DNA from: Flabesymbios commensalis
Lineage: Eukaryota > Annelida > Polychaeta > Terebellida > Flabelligeridae
NCBI GenBank assembly: GCA_964017125.1
Contig: OZ024903.1
Span: 59,334,170 to 59,398,169 of the forward strand
Length of the DNA: 64,000 nt
Direction of reading: 5' to 3'
In this document: in pieces, positions 1-10,295 of the stretch
How the letters are laid out: each line of letters begins with the position of its first letter
Position numbering within the stretch: the stretch's first letter is position 1
Made by a program: the position numbers and the translations under genes
Notes under the pieces: generated by a model
Told to the model about the DNA's origin: nothing
The model's input: only the letters and a program-made list of their open reading frames with translations
Databases searched by the model: none

Positions 1-1513
1 TGTGGATCCATGCCTGTTGCGGTGTGCATGCACATTCAGGGGAGTATCCAGAATCCCCCTCCTCTGATATCAGTTGGTATTCTAGAATAAATACACAGTA
101 CCTGTACATCCCTTTATTGCATTTTTTATAATTGATGGCATTTATGATCAGATTAAAAGCATGGTAGTCTCTAATTTAAATGTCATGGATCTCAAAACAT
201 TTATAATGCAGACCCACCATTGATCACAATTTTTTTTAAAGCATCATTTTGTGCACTTTTTGCAATAGAACATCTCATGTTCTATGTAATATATGTGAGG
301 CCGATGTTTTAGAATGAAAACAACAACATTTCAAAATAAACATATATTTGGGTGATGGTTGCTATAAATTATTCATCATGTTCATGGCATTAAACAATTT
401 TTTTATCATGATCCTCATGATTTTACACTAAAATTCTAGTTTAAAATATTGTTTCAGGTACTGGAATGAGTCATTCTGGATCAATGCATTATATATTTGA
501 AGTGAAGTTGCCTGCTGACCCAGAAGTAAGCTGATGAAGAAAAATGAAAATAATCAAAATAAGGTAACTTAAGGTAGAACTAAGCCACATTCATTCATTA
601 TAATTAATTACAATAATCCCTCAGACTACAAGGGAGATTGACACTTTATATTCATGATATTACAGTAGTCTTTAATGATCAGATAGTGTAGGTCTACATG
701 ATTGTGGGTTTCTGTTTCAAATCAGGGCGGTGGACATTTATTAGAATGTGTTTTTTTTTTAGAATAATAATAAAGTACATCAAATCCATGATTCCATGTG
801 GATAAAGTATTATACATGTTTGAGAGGTTGCACATATCTAATTACTGTTATGTAGATTAAAGACATATTTTGAGAAATTTATGGTGGGTAAGTATAATTA
901 ATAGACTCTTATGACAGGTACAAATAGTGAAATAGGCCTATAATGTGAACTTTGGATTTGTAACTTAAACATCAAAATTTACAGCAAATTTTAAACCAGG
1001 TGTGCAGGTATAATTTTGTTTAAATTTGTGATTTTCCATTTATATTTCATATATCTTTTATAATATGTGATAGATCATAAAACCTTTTTTCTACACTGAA
1101 ATATTTTGTATAACATTTCTCCTGGCAAGCTGCATCAATCATATTACCCTTATTTAATTTTAACTTACATTACCATGGACACCAAAGGTTTATTTTTCAA
1201 TTTGAAGTCATCATTAATGGCTTACTTAGCCTTTTCTGCTCTATTTGATTTCCAATTTTATGGGTCTATGACCATTAAATTTTTTTAAATTTTGACAGTT
1301 CCCACACGGTCACTCAGGGTTAAGAGCAATATACATTTGTGAACCACATCAAATACTTTTAATTAGATACTGAAACTTTCAGCATGCATGACTTATTATT
1401 ATCTTAAAGCGCTGTGATCGGCTTAGTGCAGCTGGATACAAGCGTCTAAAAAAATACAATAATAATTATAATAATAAATTCAGGGTCATAAAAAATGATA
1501 TAAATTTATTTTC
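1..1513. other. AT-rich stretch with no confirmed gene
   Basis: Apart from the weak exon candidate at 458-534 I see no coding sequence, RNA gene or clear mobile element here. The sequence is strongly AT-rich with scattered homopolymer runs. If the candidate exon is real, this would be the last intron and the start of a 3' UTR of a gene that begins outside the window. Confidence 0.5.
458..534 (+). CDS. candidate terminal exon, unidentified protein
   Basis: A pyrimidine-rich acceptor (TTGTTTCAG) ends at 457. After it, the frame entered with two bases (codons from 460) stays open for 24 codons and stops at TGA 532-534. The peptide includes HSGSMHYIFEVKLP, whose composition looks natural, but I cannot assign it to a family. 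A donor-like GTAAGC overlaps the last codons, so it could instead be an internal exon. No partner exon is visible because the window starts 457 bases upstream. The length is short enough to be open by chance, so this is only a candidate. Confidence 0.2.
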
Positions 1514-1517
1514 TTAA

Positions 1518-1775
1518 CCCTTGTCCTGCTAATTTTTTTGATCCCATTTTTCATTCACTTGAAGCTGGAATTGCTAATGCACATCCCAGCCTCAAATGAC
1601 AAAAAAATATGCGTATTTCTGAAAAATAATCATCTGTAAAGTAATTATGTGATTAACCATGTCAATTGATCATCTATTACAAACTGTTTTAGCAATTTAG
1701 TTAGATTTTATTTGGTCTGAATCTACAGGAAAACATATATATATATATATATATACAGTCCCAGCAGCACAAGGG
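1518..1775. mobile_element. piggyBac-type MITE with TTAA target duplication
   Basis: The element is flanked by TTAA at 1514-1517 and 1776-1779. Its ends are inverted repeats of the form CCCTTGT(C/G)CTGCT...CAGCAGCACAAGGG. An (AT)n run at about 1735-1755 lies near the right end. There is no coding capacity. TTAA duplications with CCCTTG-like ends fit a non-autonomous piggyBac-type element; a related copy lies at 22460-22686. Confidence 0.75.
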
Positions 1776-1779
1776 TTAA

Positions 1780-2740
1780 TCTACTGAGCTGGTAGGCCTA
1801 TTAGGCAGGGCTGACAGCAGCAACACAAGCCATGCATGGTAACAACAGCCATCCATACCAATGTAACATAATGTGTCATATGGTTAACATAGTTATTGTT
1901 TTTATTGGTATTGTGTAATAAATACAATTATAATAAATAACTCCTATGGCATTATATATTATGTACTGAATGTGATACAAAATCTAAAATGTAATACATT
2001 TGGAAAGAAAAACTGTATCAATTGTTCACATACATTTATATCTGCATTTATATTCTTACAGATATTGCCCTATTTATGTGTGTGTATAATCCACATTGAT
2101 ACAACATTTAAACTGAATGGGATCATCGTTACAGTACGTTATGTATACAGAAAAAAACAGGATATCTTGTTAGTTTCCAGTTAGCCCCCCCATTTATAAT
2201 TCATGAAATAATATTTTTAGGTGTAGTGTTTGTATATATAATCATCAACTATTGTTGACTGGTCCATTACAGACTGTTGTAAGGAAAATAGATAGACTAT
2301 GTAAATATAAATCAATTTCATTGTGTTTTTGCCATTTATTTCATTGCTCTGGAATATATGTAGGCCTACTGATATGACAAATAAATAAGATGCAGTTGCT
2401 GTTATTTTGTCACTTTTGTCTTTTATGTCATATTTATTATTGTAATAAAAATATATTTCCTTCCTGAAAAAATACTGTTTTGTTACCCATCGGGACTAAA
2501 TGGGGTATTGTTGTCCCCTTTGTACGTCGCCGCTGGCACTTTTGGCTACTACGCCAACACTGTCCAACAGATTGAATTCACAATTTAAACAAAAATTCAA
2601 CCCCTCCGGCAGTTTTTTTACTCAAGGTGAAAGGCAAAGTCAAGGTCAAAGATTAAAAAAAATCTTGTTACCGCGATAGCTTGAAAAATAATTATAAGAT
2701 ATCTTCAATTGTTTATGTGAAGTCACCCATGAGTATATAC
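1780..2740. other. intergenic stretch, nothing recognised
   Basis: AT-rich non-coding sequence. The short open frame near 1972-2184 has no recognisable motif. AATAAA-like words occur around 2440-2450. From about 2610 to 2740 the sequence could be the degraded outer edge of the composite repeat that is clear from 3060 onward. Confidence 0.4.
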
Positions 2741-2982
2741 CCTGCAAACAATTTCACGTTGTAATAACGTCCCCACAACGTACAGCATTCGTACTTAGGA
2801 CGTAACTCTGTGAACTCCCATTTACGTCCTTAGGACGTAAAGCATAAATGTAACGTTATTAAGACGTTCTGGGGACGTTAGGGTTAATATGACTACGTCC
2901 TGAGCACGTCCTCGTTACCTTCATCCATGAATGACGAAAATAGGACCTTAACGAACGTTATATTACGTACATTGTTTGCAGG
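2741..2982. mobile_element. MITE, CCTGCAAACAAT ends, ACGT-rich interior
   Basis: The 242-bp element has perfect 12-bp terminal inverted repeats, CCTGCAAACAAT at 2741-2752 and ATTGTTTGCAGG at 2971-2982. The interior is built from repeated short words such as ACGTCC, GGACGT and AACGTT in both orientations, so it can fold back on itself. It has no coding capacity. Its ends resemble the CCCAGCAAACA ends of the elements at 5065-6403 and 5443-5552, which suggests one superfamily. It splits sequence that otherwise belongs to the composite repeat at 2.6-4.5 kb. Confidence 0.75.
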
Positions 2983-3059
2983 TTAGACACTGATAGATGA
3001 CCTGATTAGATTTTCCTTTTCATCAATAATCAAAATAGCCGCCAGTTTTACACACAACA

Positions 3060-4540
3060 CCCCTAGGGGGTCTAGTTGTGCTTTTTAGGGTATATGAACT
3101 TTGACCTACTTTTGGTTCAGAACTATGACCTATTTAGACGTTTTGACGCACTCTTCGTTTCCGGAGCAGATCTCGAAAAGTACTGGGCCGATGACAGTCA
3201 TATTGCACATATATGTTCTCTAAGGTCCCTAGTTGTGCCTTTTCAGGTTTTTTGACCTTGAAGTTGACACAGCATTTTGACCTAATTTATAACATCGGTA
3301 AATCCGACTGAAAGATTTTGCGGAATATCATGAAAACCGCTCAAGATAGCTACACCCTTACTATAAAACAAATTGTGAGGTTTCAGGAGAGGATGCATCT
3401 TGAAAAATTTCAAGTTGATAAAATTAAAAATGGCCGCATATCGGCCATTATTCACCTCGACAGGCCTGATATTGCGGAATATCATGAAAACCGCTCAAGA
3501 TAGCTACACCATTACTATCAAACAAATTGGAAGGTTTCAGGAGAGGATGCATCTTGAAAAATTTCAAGTTGATCAAATTCAAAATGGCCGCCTATCTGCC
3601 ATTATTCACCTCGACAGGCCTGATATTGCGGAATATCATGGAAACCGCTCAAGATATCTACACCATTACTATAAAACAAATTGAAAGGTTTCAGGAGAGG
3701 ATGCATTTTGAAAAAATTCAACTCGACCAAGTTCAAAATGGCCGCCAATCGGCCATTATTCACTTTCACATGGCCGTTATTTGGTAAACCATGCTAGATG
3801 GCTAGACCATTACTATATAACAAAATGTGAGTTTTGGGGGAGGATGCACCCTGGAAATGTTTAAATTATGAATTCAAAATGGCCGACAATCAGCATTATT
3901 TACCTCGATAGGCCTGATATCAGGTAAACCGTGCTAGATAGCTGGACCATTACTATAAAACAAAATGTGATGTTTCGGGAGAGGATGCCTTTTAAAAACT
4001 TTCGACTTAATCGAATTCAAAATGGCTGCCAATCGGCCACTATTTACTTTCACATTGCTGATATTTGGTAAACCGTGTTAGATAGCTGGACCATTACTAT
4101 AAAACAAAATGTGAGATTTCAGGAGAGGATGCTTCTTGAAAAAATTGACTGGATCAAATTCAAAATGGCCCTCTATCGGCCATTATTTACTTTCACATGC
4201 CTAATATTTTGCAAACTGTGTTAGATGCTAGTCCATTACTATAAAACAAAATTTAAAGTTTCGGGGGAGGATGCACCCTTAAATTTTTTAACTACTTTAT
4301 ATCGAATTCAAAATGACCGTAAATCAGCTATTAGTTACTTCGATTGGCCTGATATCAGGTAAACCGTGCCAGATAGGTAGACCATTACTGGGATACTGAT
4401 TAGGATCATTATTTTAATGGAGGTTTGCAATCTCTGACAGACTGTCTAGTTCTTATCTTACTCTTAGACTGAGCTTCTTAGACCTAGTTGTCTTGCATCC
4501 TGGACTTATGTAGTCTTTTTTTGTTTTAATTCACAATAGT
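3060..4540 (+). repeat. composite dispersed repeat with ~144-bp tandem core
   Basis: A unique head (about 3060-3340, including the words TTCGTTTCCGGAGCAGAT and AGTACTGGGCCGATGACAGT) is followed by about eight tandem units of roughly 140-155 bp up to about 4390 and then a short unique tail (4390-4540). Many units carry a hairpin such as AATGGCCG-CATAT-CGGCCATT at 3429-3449. The same head-core-tail order is found on the other strand at 55215-57450. Short open frames here are period-driven, since the same peptide words recur in each unit. The class is unknown; it may be a non-autonomous transposon. Confidence 0.8.
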
Positions 4541-4688
4541 GCCTAGAAATCCGGTAGGCCTATATAAATTTGCGGGGTCTGCAAGTCTATTGGCATTGTT
4601 TATTTTCATGTGCAACCGAAAATGAGGTTATGGCAGCCATATTGATTTTATCAATTTTAATTAAACGTTCTCATTTTTAGTAAGTCTA

Positions 4689-5054
4689 AAGCGACACAAT
4701 TTAAATTAAAAATAAATCTGTATTTTTATTTCGGCTTCTTTTTGGGTGCCATAAGATGTGTCTATAAACTAGAATTACGGGGGTCTTTAAAATTTTTGGC
4801 TGCTGTGGCAATGTAGCAAGTGTGCCGAAAGCCCCATGGCATTTATCAGTTATTCCCATATTTCTTATTTTGGACATGCATGTCCAAAATTAAATTATGT
4901 CCTTATTTCTGACTTAACTAGTAAATGCGCAACACTAAATTTTAAAATCTTACAAAATTCTAGTCTATGGACATGTTGACATATATTATGGACATGTGAA
5001 GGAGCCGAAATAAAATTACTGTTTTTTTATGGTCTTACCCTGATTGTGTCGCTT
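4689..5054. mobile_element. palindromic MITE, AAGCGACACAAT ends
   Basis: Terminal inverted repeats AAGCGACACAAT (4689-4700) and ATTGTGTCGCTT (5043-5054) enclose a long imperfect palindrome. Matching words such as GACATGCATGTCC and CTAGTCTATGGACATG occur in mirrored positions. A related and larger element is at 48001-48784. No coding sequence is present. Confidence 0.7.
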
Positions 5055-5064
5055 CAATCATATA

Positions 5065-6403
5065 CCCAGCAAACAATTTTATAACGGGCCAGAATTGGAC
5101 CTATAATGGCAGAATTTTGTGCCAGTAATGGGCCAATACAGTCAAACCAATATGCCAGAACCGGCCCCGTTTTGGCCCAGGGTAGTTTCCATACAGTTTG
5201 CACACAGGGCCACATATGGCCCAGTACTAGTTATCATGTCTGGGCCTGTTGAGGCCCCATATTGGCCCAGATATCAGGAATACATACAGGCTGCTATTTG
5301 GTTATATTTACCGTGCCAATACTGGCCCAGATACGATTATATAATGGCTGTATAATGGTTGCGAAAGGGATCAATAATGGCCCTGTATAGGATGCCTAAG
5401 TAATAGGTGTTATCTCTTTTTGAAACATGCATTCAGTTATAGCCCAGCAAACACGTGTCATTCATACAATGCTGTTTCAATGTTGGACCAACGTCTTGGA
5501 CGCTGGCCCGCCATTGAAACAGCATTGGGTGATTGTCCTGTGTTTTGCTCGGAGTTGTTGCGATACAAAAACAACAATTAGGGTTTAATTGCACAGTAAA
5601 TTTAATAAAACAATATATATGGCTTACAAAAAACGTCAACGCCGGATTTATTCGGATCTGAAATCTACAGTATATTTTTACAATCTACGGTCTTTCTTAT
5701 TACAATAAATATAGTGCTTAGGCTAGACTATTTAAAAAGATGCCTAATTTAGCCCCAGCAGTGACTAGTACAGGCAAGCGGGACCGAGGGGTGAATTCTT
5801 AGCTATGCCTAATTAGGATACAAAGCAATTCAAATATAGGCCTATGAATAACAACTGATAACGGCAACCTAGGCCAGTAGGCCTACTGGTAAGACACTCT
5901 CCAATTCCTCCTATTATCGCTCACGGCGGCGACAAGCCTTAACAAAATATTCAATTTATTCATCAATTATACCATCATGAATCAGAAAAATTATATAGAC
6001 ATGTGCTACAATTCATATTTGAGTGAATTTGTACTTTAATATAAGCATCTAAGTCCATATTAAATCGAAAAGAAGAATAAATGATGACAATTCAGAAAAA
6101 TGTAGCCTACACTTGTTTTAACCGCCAAGAAAGGACCCACCTAGGGAAAAGATCTATACTAAAATGCCAGCACTGGGCCGGAATACTGGCCAATACTGGC
6201 CAACGCCGGAAGCTCCCCCAAGTGAGTAACAATGTAATCATATGCCGTTATTGTGCCGTTATTTTGTCAGTCTAACCTGAATCAGGCCAAGAAAGCCGAA
6301 ACTGGGCCAGTTTTGGCATACCCCAACAATACCTGTATGCCAGTACTGCCACTATTCGCCAGTAATTACCATTATTGGGCCATTTAAGCACATGTTTGCT
6401 GGG
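5065..6403. mobile_element. 1.3-kb MITE-like element, TA duplication, TGGCCCA-rich ends
   Basis: CCCAGCAAACA at 5065 and TGTTTGCTGGG ending at 6403 form inverted ends, and a TA dinucleotide flanks both sides (5063-5064, 6404-6405). The outer 300 bp on each side are made of short words such as GGCCCA, TGGCCAATACTGG and GCCAGTA in opposing orientation, so the termini can pair extensively. The middle (about 5560-6080) is AT-rich and non-coding and contains another MITE at 5443-5552. A TA duplication is compatible with a Tc1/mariner-like mobiliser, but no transposase is seen. Confidence 0.7.
5443..5552. mobile_element. nested ~110-bp hairpin MITE, TTGGACCAACGTC type
   Basis: The element begins CCCAGCAAACACG and ends GTGTTTTGCTCGG. 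It has internal complementary segments (ATGCTGTTTCAATG and CATTGAAACAGCAT) around a centre with TTGGACCAACGTC. It lies inside the larger element 5065-6403. About a dozen relatives occur across the window. Confidence 0.75.
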
Positions 6404-7010
6404 TAGTTATATATCGCAACAAAAAAGGCGAAAGTAGTCATTTAATATTAGACTATAGCGCATAGAAGCGACAAAAATAATAAATTTAGCACTTCACAGT
6501 TGGCCTAGTCAACTAGACTACTTGTAGTTGTAAGAACTGGATTTTCTAATAATAAAGGAACATAACTTATAGGGCCTATTTAAAGGTTGACTGTGTAGCC
6601 TAACGTTAGGCCTACAGTGGCAGTGCTATAAGGTGGGGGGGGGGGTGGCAGCATCCCAGTGAACACGATACATTGACCCAGTGCTCTTTTGATGTTGGGA
6701 TGTCAGCCAAGCCCTGTCACTCACACTTTCACAGTCGTGAACAGAGACTGTCACTGTGTCAGAGTACGTCACTGTCACCATGGTCACTGTCATGCAATGA
6801 CTGAGTGAGTGGCGGGCCTGCAGCGCTGCACCTGATAGTATTTAGTGGGCCTAGACTAGACTACAGTCTACATGATATAGGCCTATCAATTTAATTATAG
6901 GCCTAGACTAGAGTAGACTATACTGTTGACATTAGGCCCTATCTAGGCTACATCATCATCTTTATTTAGGCCCTTAATATGAGTATGACGGTACAGACGA
7001 CAGGTGATAG
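6404..7010. other. intergenic stretch with MITE debris
   Basis: No gene is seen. The stretch contains a G homopolymer at about 6635-6645 and a partial CCCAGTGAACACG-type MITE end at about 6654-6710. It also has a run of short direct CACTGTCAC words and several TAGGCCTA octamers. It forms the distal upstream region of TMEM97. Confidence 0.5.
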
Positions 7011-7090
7011 CACGTGTTGTTATTGATCAATACCGGCAGGTCACGTGGTTTGATGACGTTTGCACGCAGGTCACGTGATATGATGACGTC
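7011..7090 (+). promoter_or_regulatory. cluster of CACGTG E-boxes and CRE-like sites upstream of TMEM97
   Basis: Three CACGTG palindromes lie at 7011-7016, 7042-7047 and 7072-7077. The last two belong to a tandem pair of about 30 bp (GCAGGTCACGTG followed by TGATGACGT), so each E-box is followed by TGACGT at 7054-7059 and 7084-7089. An inverted CCAAT (ATTGG) is at 7134-7138 and a direct CCAAT at 7372-7376. The cluster is about 430-510 bp upstream of the start codon. CACGTG is bound by USF, MITF/TFE and Myc-type factors and can be bound by SREBP, a known regulator of vertebrate TMEM97. Control of this gene is inference. Confidence 0.4.
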
Positions 7091-7462
7091 GTTCCACATG
7101 AGATTGAACCTGACAGGATACACCAACTTTTCAATTGGTAACCGCTTCAGATATCAGAGCCCCCCAAATTTTGTTGTTTTTGCATTATTTTCCATTAATA
7201 TTAGTATTTGGCAAGTATGTCATGATTTTTTATTAACATTTTCACAAATGAAGTTATTAACGAGAGACTACGGAATCGGTGGGTGAAGTCTCTATGTTAT
7301 GTAAGACTTAGGTCAACACATGTCCTCAGTAATATGGCCTCGCTCTGGTACCGCGTGAATCAGCCTCGTGTCCAATCCAGTGTATATACAGGTCAGTGAC
7401 TAATCCCGTCCATATCCAATACCGGGGATGACTTGTATGGGGATGAGTTGACTACATACCAC

Positions 7463-7468
7463 TATAAA
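7463..7468 (+). promoter_or_regulatory. candidate TATA box of TMEM97
   Basis: TATAAA lies 53 bp upstream of the ATG at 7521. A start of transcription about 30 bp downstream would fall in CATTCACTTGTC (around 7490-7496), which has an initiator-like pyrimidine/CA context, leaving a 5' UTR of about 25-30 bases. Confidence 0.4.
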
Positions 7469-7520
7469 CTAGATCACAACAGGCCGCATTCACTTGTCGC
7501 TTACACAGAAAAGTAACAAA

Positions 7521-7637
7521 ATGGGACTTCTAAGACCTTTAGAATGGATTTTCTTTATTTATTTCGCAACCCACATCCCTATAACGATATGTTTTGATTT
7601 ACAAATCATATTACCTCGTTCTACTTTCCCGCAAGTG
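7521..7637 (+). CDS. TMEM97: TMEM97 (sigma-2 receptor), coding exon 1
   Basis: This exon encodes residues 1-39 of a TMEM97 orthologue, a four-helix EXPERA-domain protein of the endoplasmic reticulum. In vertebrates it is the sigma-2 receptor and takes part in sterol handling. The ATG opens MGLLRPLEWIFF, then the signature HIPIT and FDLQ of helix 1 and the LPR motif. Asp26 corresponds to human Asp29, one of the two acidic residues of the ligand pocket. The exon ends in phase 0 at CAAGTG followed by the donor GTATGT at 7638. Aligned to human, the splice to exon 2 keeps the exact residue spacing (Pro37 to Tyr47). The human protein is 176 residues; the three exons here give 172. A TATA box lies 53 bp upstream. 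Confidence 0.95.
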
Positions 7638-7852
7638 GTATGTTAAACTTTCAATTCTATATAATTAGGTCTAACGTTAACGTTTTATTCTCAGTTGTTG
7701 TTAACTCACTCTAAACTAGGGCCCAGGGCCAGAGCAGATTACTCTCACCTAGGGCCCAGGGCCATTCATTTCTGGGCTTGGGACTACGTCTTCACGCGGG
7801 TTGCAACAGATCACGTTACCACCCCCTCTCGTGACCTTTTTCCCACATAGAT

Positions 7853-7979
7853 CCCATTAAACACAAAATATTTGTAAAACATTTATACAATGTTGGACCA
7901 ACGTTGGGGCGGCGTTGTATATGCCTAAATCATAGTAAATGTAGGCCCCCCTAACTACAAATGTGTTGTGTTTACTGGG
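7853..7979. mobile_element. hairpin MITE in TMEM97 intron 1 (left copy)
   Basis: CCCATTAAACACAAAATATT on the left and GTTTACTGGG on the right form the inverted ends, with TGTTGGACCAACGTTG in the centre. It belongs to the same family as 5443-5552. A second, degraded copy at about 8541-8660 is followed by the same 3' flank (ATGTCGCTCAAATCAGATC), so the two are part of a segmental duplication. Confidence 0.6.
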
Positions 7980-8003
7980 ATGTCGCTCAAATCAGATCAC
8001 ATT

Positions 8004-8412
8004 TTTTAAATAGATGGCTCCAGGCCACACACCTGATACGTGGATAGCCTCAGGCCACACATTTTAAATAGATGACCCCAGGCCATATACTTTAATTAGT
8101 TATATATATATGCGGCCTGCAGCCACACACTTTTTACGTTGATGGCCCCAGGCCACACACTCTAGGTTGATGGCCCCAGGCAGTAAGGCCACACACTTTA
8201 GGTTGATGGCCCCAGGCCACACACTTAGGTTGATAGCCCCAGGCCACACACTTTCAGTTGATCGCCCCAGGCCACAAGGTAGGTTGCTGGCCCCAGGCCA
8301 CACATATAGGTTGATGGCCCCAGGCCCAGGCCACACACTTTAGGTTGATAGCCCCAGACCACATACTTTCAGTTGATGGCCCCAGGCCACACACTTTGGA
8401 ATTGATGGCGTA
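8004..8412 (+). repeat. 28-bp minisatellite array, forward orientation (TMEM97 intron 1)
   Basis: About 14 imperfect units of the form TTGATGGCCCCAGGCCACAC plus ACTTTAGG, period near 28 bp. The right edge reads into TAGTAAAATATCGATTC at 8412-8430. The array yields a repetitive minus-strand open frame (WPGAINL repeated) that is a by-product of the period. An opposite-facing array of the same unit is at 8690-9232. Confidence 0.85.
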
Positions 8413-8540
8413 GTAAAATATCGATTCGAAAGTAGTTCTCAGGTTATAAGATGGCCCTGGACCTTAGTTGAGAGTATAAAAACAACGACTGCGATTGCAG
8501 ATTGGGACTACGACTGCCATTTTTACCACATATATAAACC

Positions 8541-8660
8541 ACAGTGAGCACAAAATATTTGTATAACATTAACATTGATACAATGCTGGACCAACGTCGA
8601 AGGCCCATAGGCCCTAAATGTAATAAAAATGTTTTGTGTTTACCATGTTTACTGGAATGT
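8541..8660. mobile_element. hairpin MITE in TMEM97 intron 1 (right copy, degraded)
   Basis: It shares AGCACAAAATATTTGTA, TGGACCAACGTC and GTTTACTGG with the copy at 7853-7979 and sits between the two minisatellite arrays. It runs into the same flanking word ATGTCGCTCAAATCAGATC as the left copy. Confidence 0.5.
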
Positions 8661-8689
8661 CGCTCAAATCAGATCACACTCTTCAAGTA

Positions 8690-9232
8690 GATTTGCCTGG
8701 GGTTATCTATGCCTACTCAACGTGTGTGGCATGGGGTCATCTATTTGAAGTGTGGCCTAGGGCCATCAACTTTTAAGTAGGCATATGTGGTCTGAGGCCA
8801 TCAACTCATAGTGTGACCTGGGGCCATCAACTTAAAATGTGTGGCCCAGAGCCATCAACATAAAGTGTGTGGCCTGGGGCCATCAACTCAAAATGTGGCC
8901 TGGGGCCATCAAATTAAAGTGTGTGGCCTGGGGCGCATATCTATAGGCCCCCACTAAAGTGTGTAGCTTAGTGCCATCAACTTAAAGTGTTAGCCTGGGG
9001 CTATCAACAGAAAATGTGTGGCCTGGGGCCATCACAGAGGCCTAAAGTGTGTGGCCTGGGGCCATCAACTTATAAAGTGTGTAGCCTGGTGTCATCAAAT
9101 TAAAGTTTTTGGCCTGGACTTAAAAAGTGTGGCCTGGGGCCATCAATTAAAAGTGTGTGGCCTGGGGCCATCTATTTGAAGTGTGTGGCCTGGGCCATCT
9201 ACTTATCAGGCTTGTGGCCTGGAGCCATCTAA
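8690..9232 (-). repeat. 28-bp minisatellite array, reverse orientation (TMEM97 intron 1)
   Basis: About 18 imperfect units reading AAGTGTGTGGCCTGGGGCCA plus TCAACTT, the reverse complement of the unit at 8004-8412. After the array the sequence continues GATTGATGCCC...AGTAAAATATCGATTC, the same right flank as the first array and in the same direction. Transcribed together in intron 1, the two arrays could form an RNA hairpin of several hundred base pairs with a loop of about 280 bases. Confidence 0.85.
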
Positions 9233-9333
9233 GCATGATTTAATAAAGTTTAAGTAATCCTAATTTGGATGCCCCCTGGCTTTGAGATTGATGCCCGGCG
9301 TAGGCCTAGTAAAATATCGATTCAAAAGTAGTT

Positions 9334-9408
9334 TTGGGGGCCCCAAGGAAGATGGGTGAATGCTCATTGGGTTTACCCTCTTGAAATAAAGATATTATTA
9401 TTATTATT
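9334..9408 (+). mobile_element. LINE 3' tail ending in (ATT)n
   Basis: GGGGGCCCCAAGGAAGAT, then CTCATTGGGTTTACCCTC, GAAATAAAG and (ATT)n. The same tail is found at 54394-54472 behind a LINE reverse-transcriptase C-terminus, which identifies this piece as an orphan LINE 3' end on the plus strand. No coding portion is attached. Confidence 0.7.
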
Positions 9409-9483
9409 GTCGATGTCTCACTATCTCCCGGCAAAAATCGAAATTCTTAGAACCTGAGTGCCCACATTCCCGGAGTTCCAAGC

Positions 9484-9603
9484 CAGTGGCGGATCCAGGA
9501 TATAAAGAGAGGAATTTGCGGCGGGTTTTGGGGGCTAGCCCCCAAGATTCTAGTGGTAGATTTTGGTCATTATATAGGGGACTTTTACCCCCCCCCCCCT
9601 GAG
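9484..9603. mobile_element. partial hAT-like MITE, CAGTGGCGGATCC end
   Basis: CAGTGGCGGATCCAGGAT at 9484 is a typical end of a common non-autonomous hAT-like family. The interior words GGGGGCTAGCCCCCAAGA and TAGGGGACTTTT match the element at 32463-32620. The right terminus is lost in a C-rich run. Confidence 0.55.
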
Positions 9604-10295
9604 CCCGTACACGCAAGGCCAAGCATGGGGTGACATGGGATGGATGTAGCCTATGGATATTGTATACTCTGCCCTACAATCCATAAGGTCTGTAGGCCTA
9701 CATGTTACCTAGCTGATATCTATGTTTATACATTATACCATGAGTCAGAGTAGGCCTATAATTATCACCCGTGACAACAATCACATTTCTGTAATCAAAC
9801 GACTAGCTTAATACACATGATACAGGCACAACAGTTAGTGTCCATTTTCGGACTTTGGGGTCAAGATCGCTCTCAATCACCGCCATGTTGAAAAACGTTG
9901 ATATTCCAGGGAGAAACGAATACAGCAATTAATACACGGCCTCGGAGAGAACGTCACGGCTAATAGGGGAGCGCAGATATGGAAACAGGTGCCTATTAAA
10001 ATAAAGAGTTTAGACCGCCCATCTTGCAGAAAGATACAACATACCAGTACCTGTAGCAAAATGTTCCTTAGACCTGACCCTTGCTGAGCTATTTTGGCCT
10101 GCCGTACAAAGTTTAGGTTGTATGGTTGCCATGGTAACGACCTTTGAAGAGCGGCACCTTTTTCGCTTTATGTGCAGCATTTTGGCATGTAGTTGTGACA
10201 GAATACACATAATTGACTTTTTAAAATTCATTCGCACGCTTGCATATCTATTATTTCACAGGCGATTTGCAGATGAACATGTTTCTTTATTTCAG

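Noticed and set aside
3282-3787. Overlapping open frames with FQERMHLEKFQ and HLDRPDIAEYHENRS peptides
   Set aside because: The peptides recur in every ~144-bp unit and again at 56899-57084, so they are by-products of the tandem repeat and not a gene.
8100-8336. Open frame on the minus strand with repeated WPGAINL peptide
   Set aside because: It is produced by the 28-bp minisatellite; frame and peptide follow the repeat unit and no homologue is suggested.
10122-10295. Longer start for TMEM97 exon 2 at the in-frame ATG 10122
   Set aside because: The sequence before 10296 does not resemble TMEM97, whereas exon 1 at 7521 supplies the missing helix with exact residue spacing and consensus splice sites.
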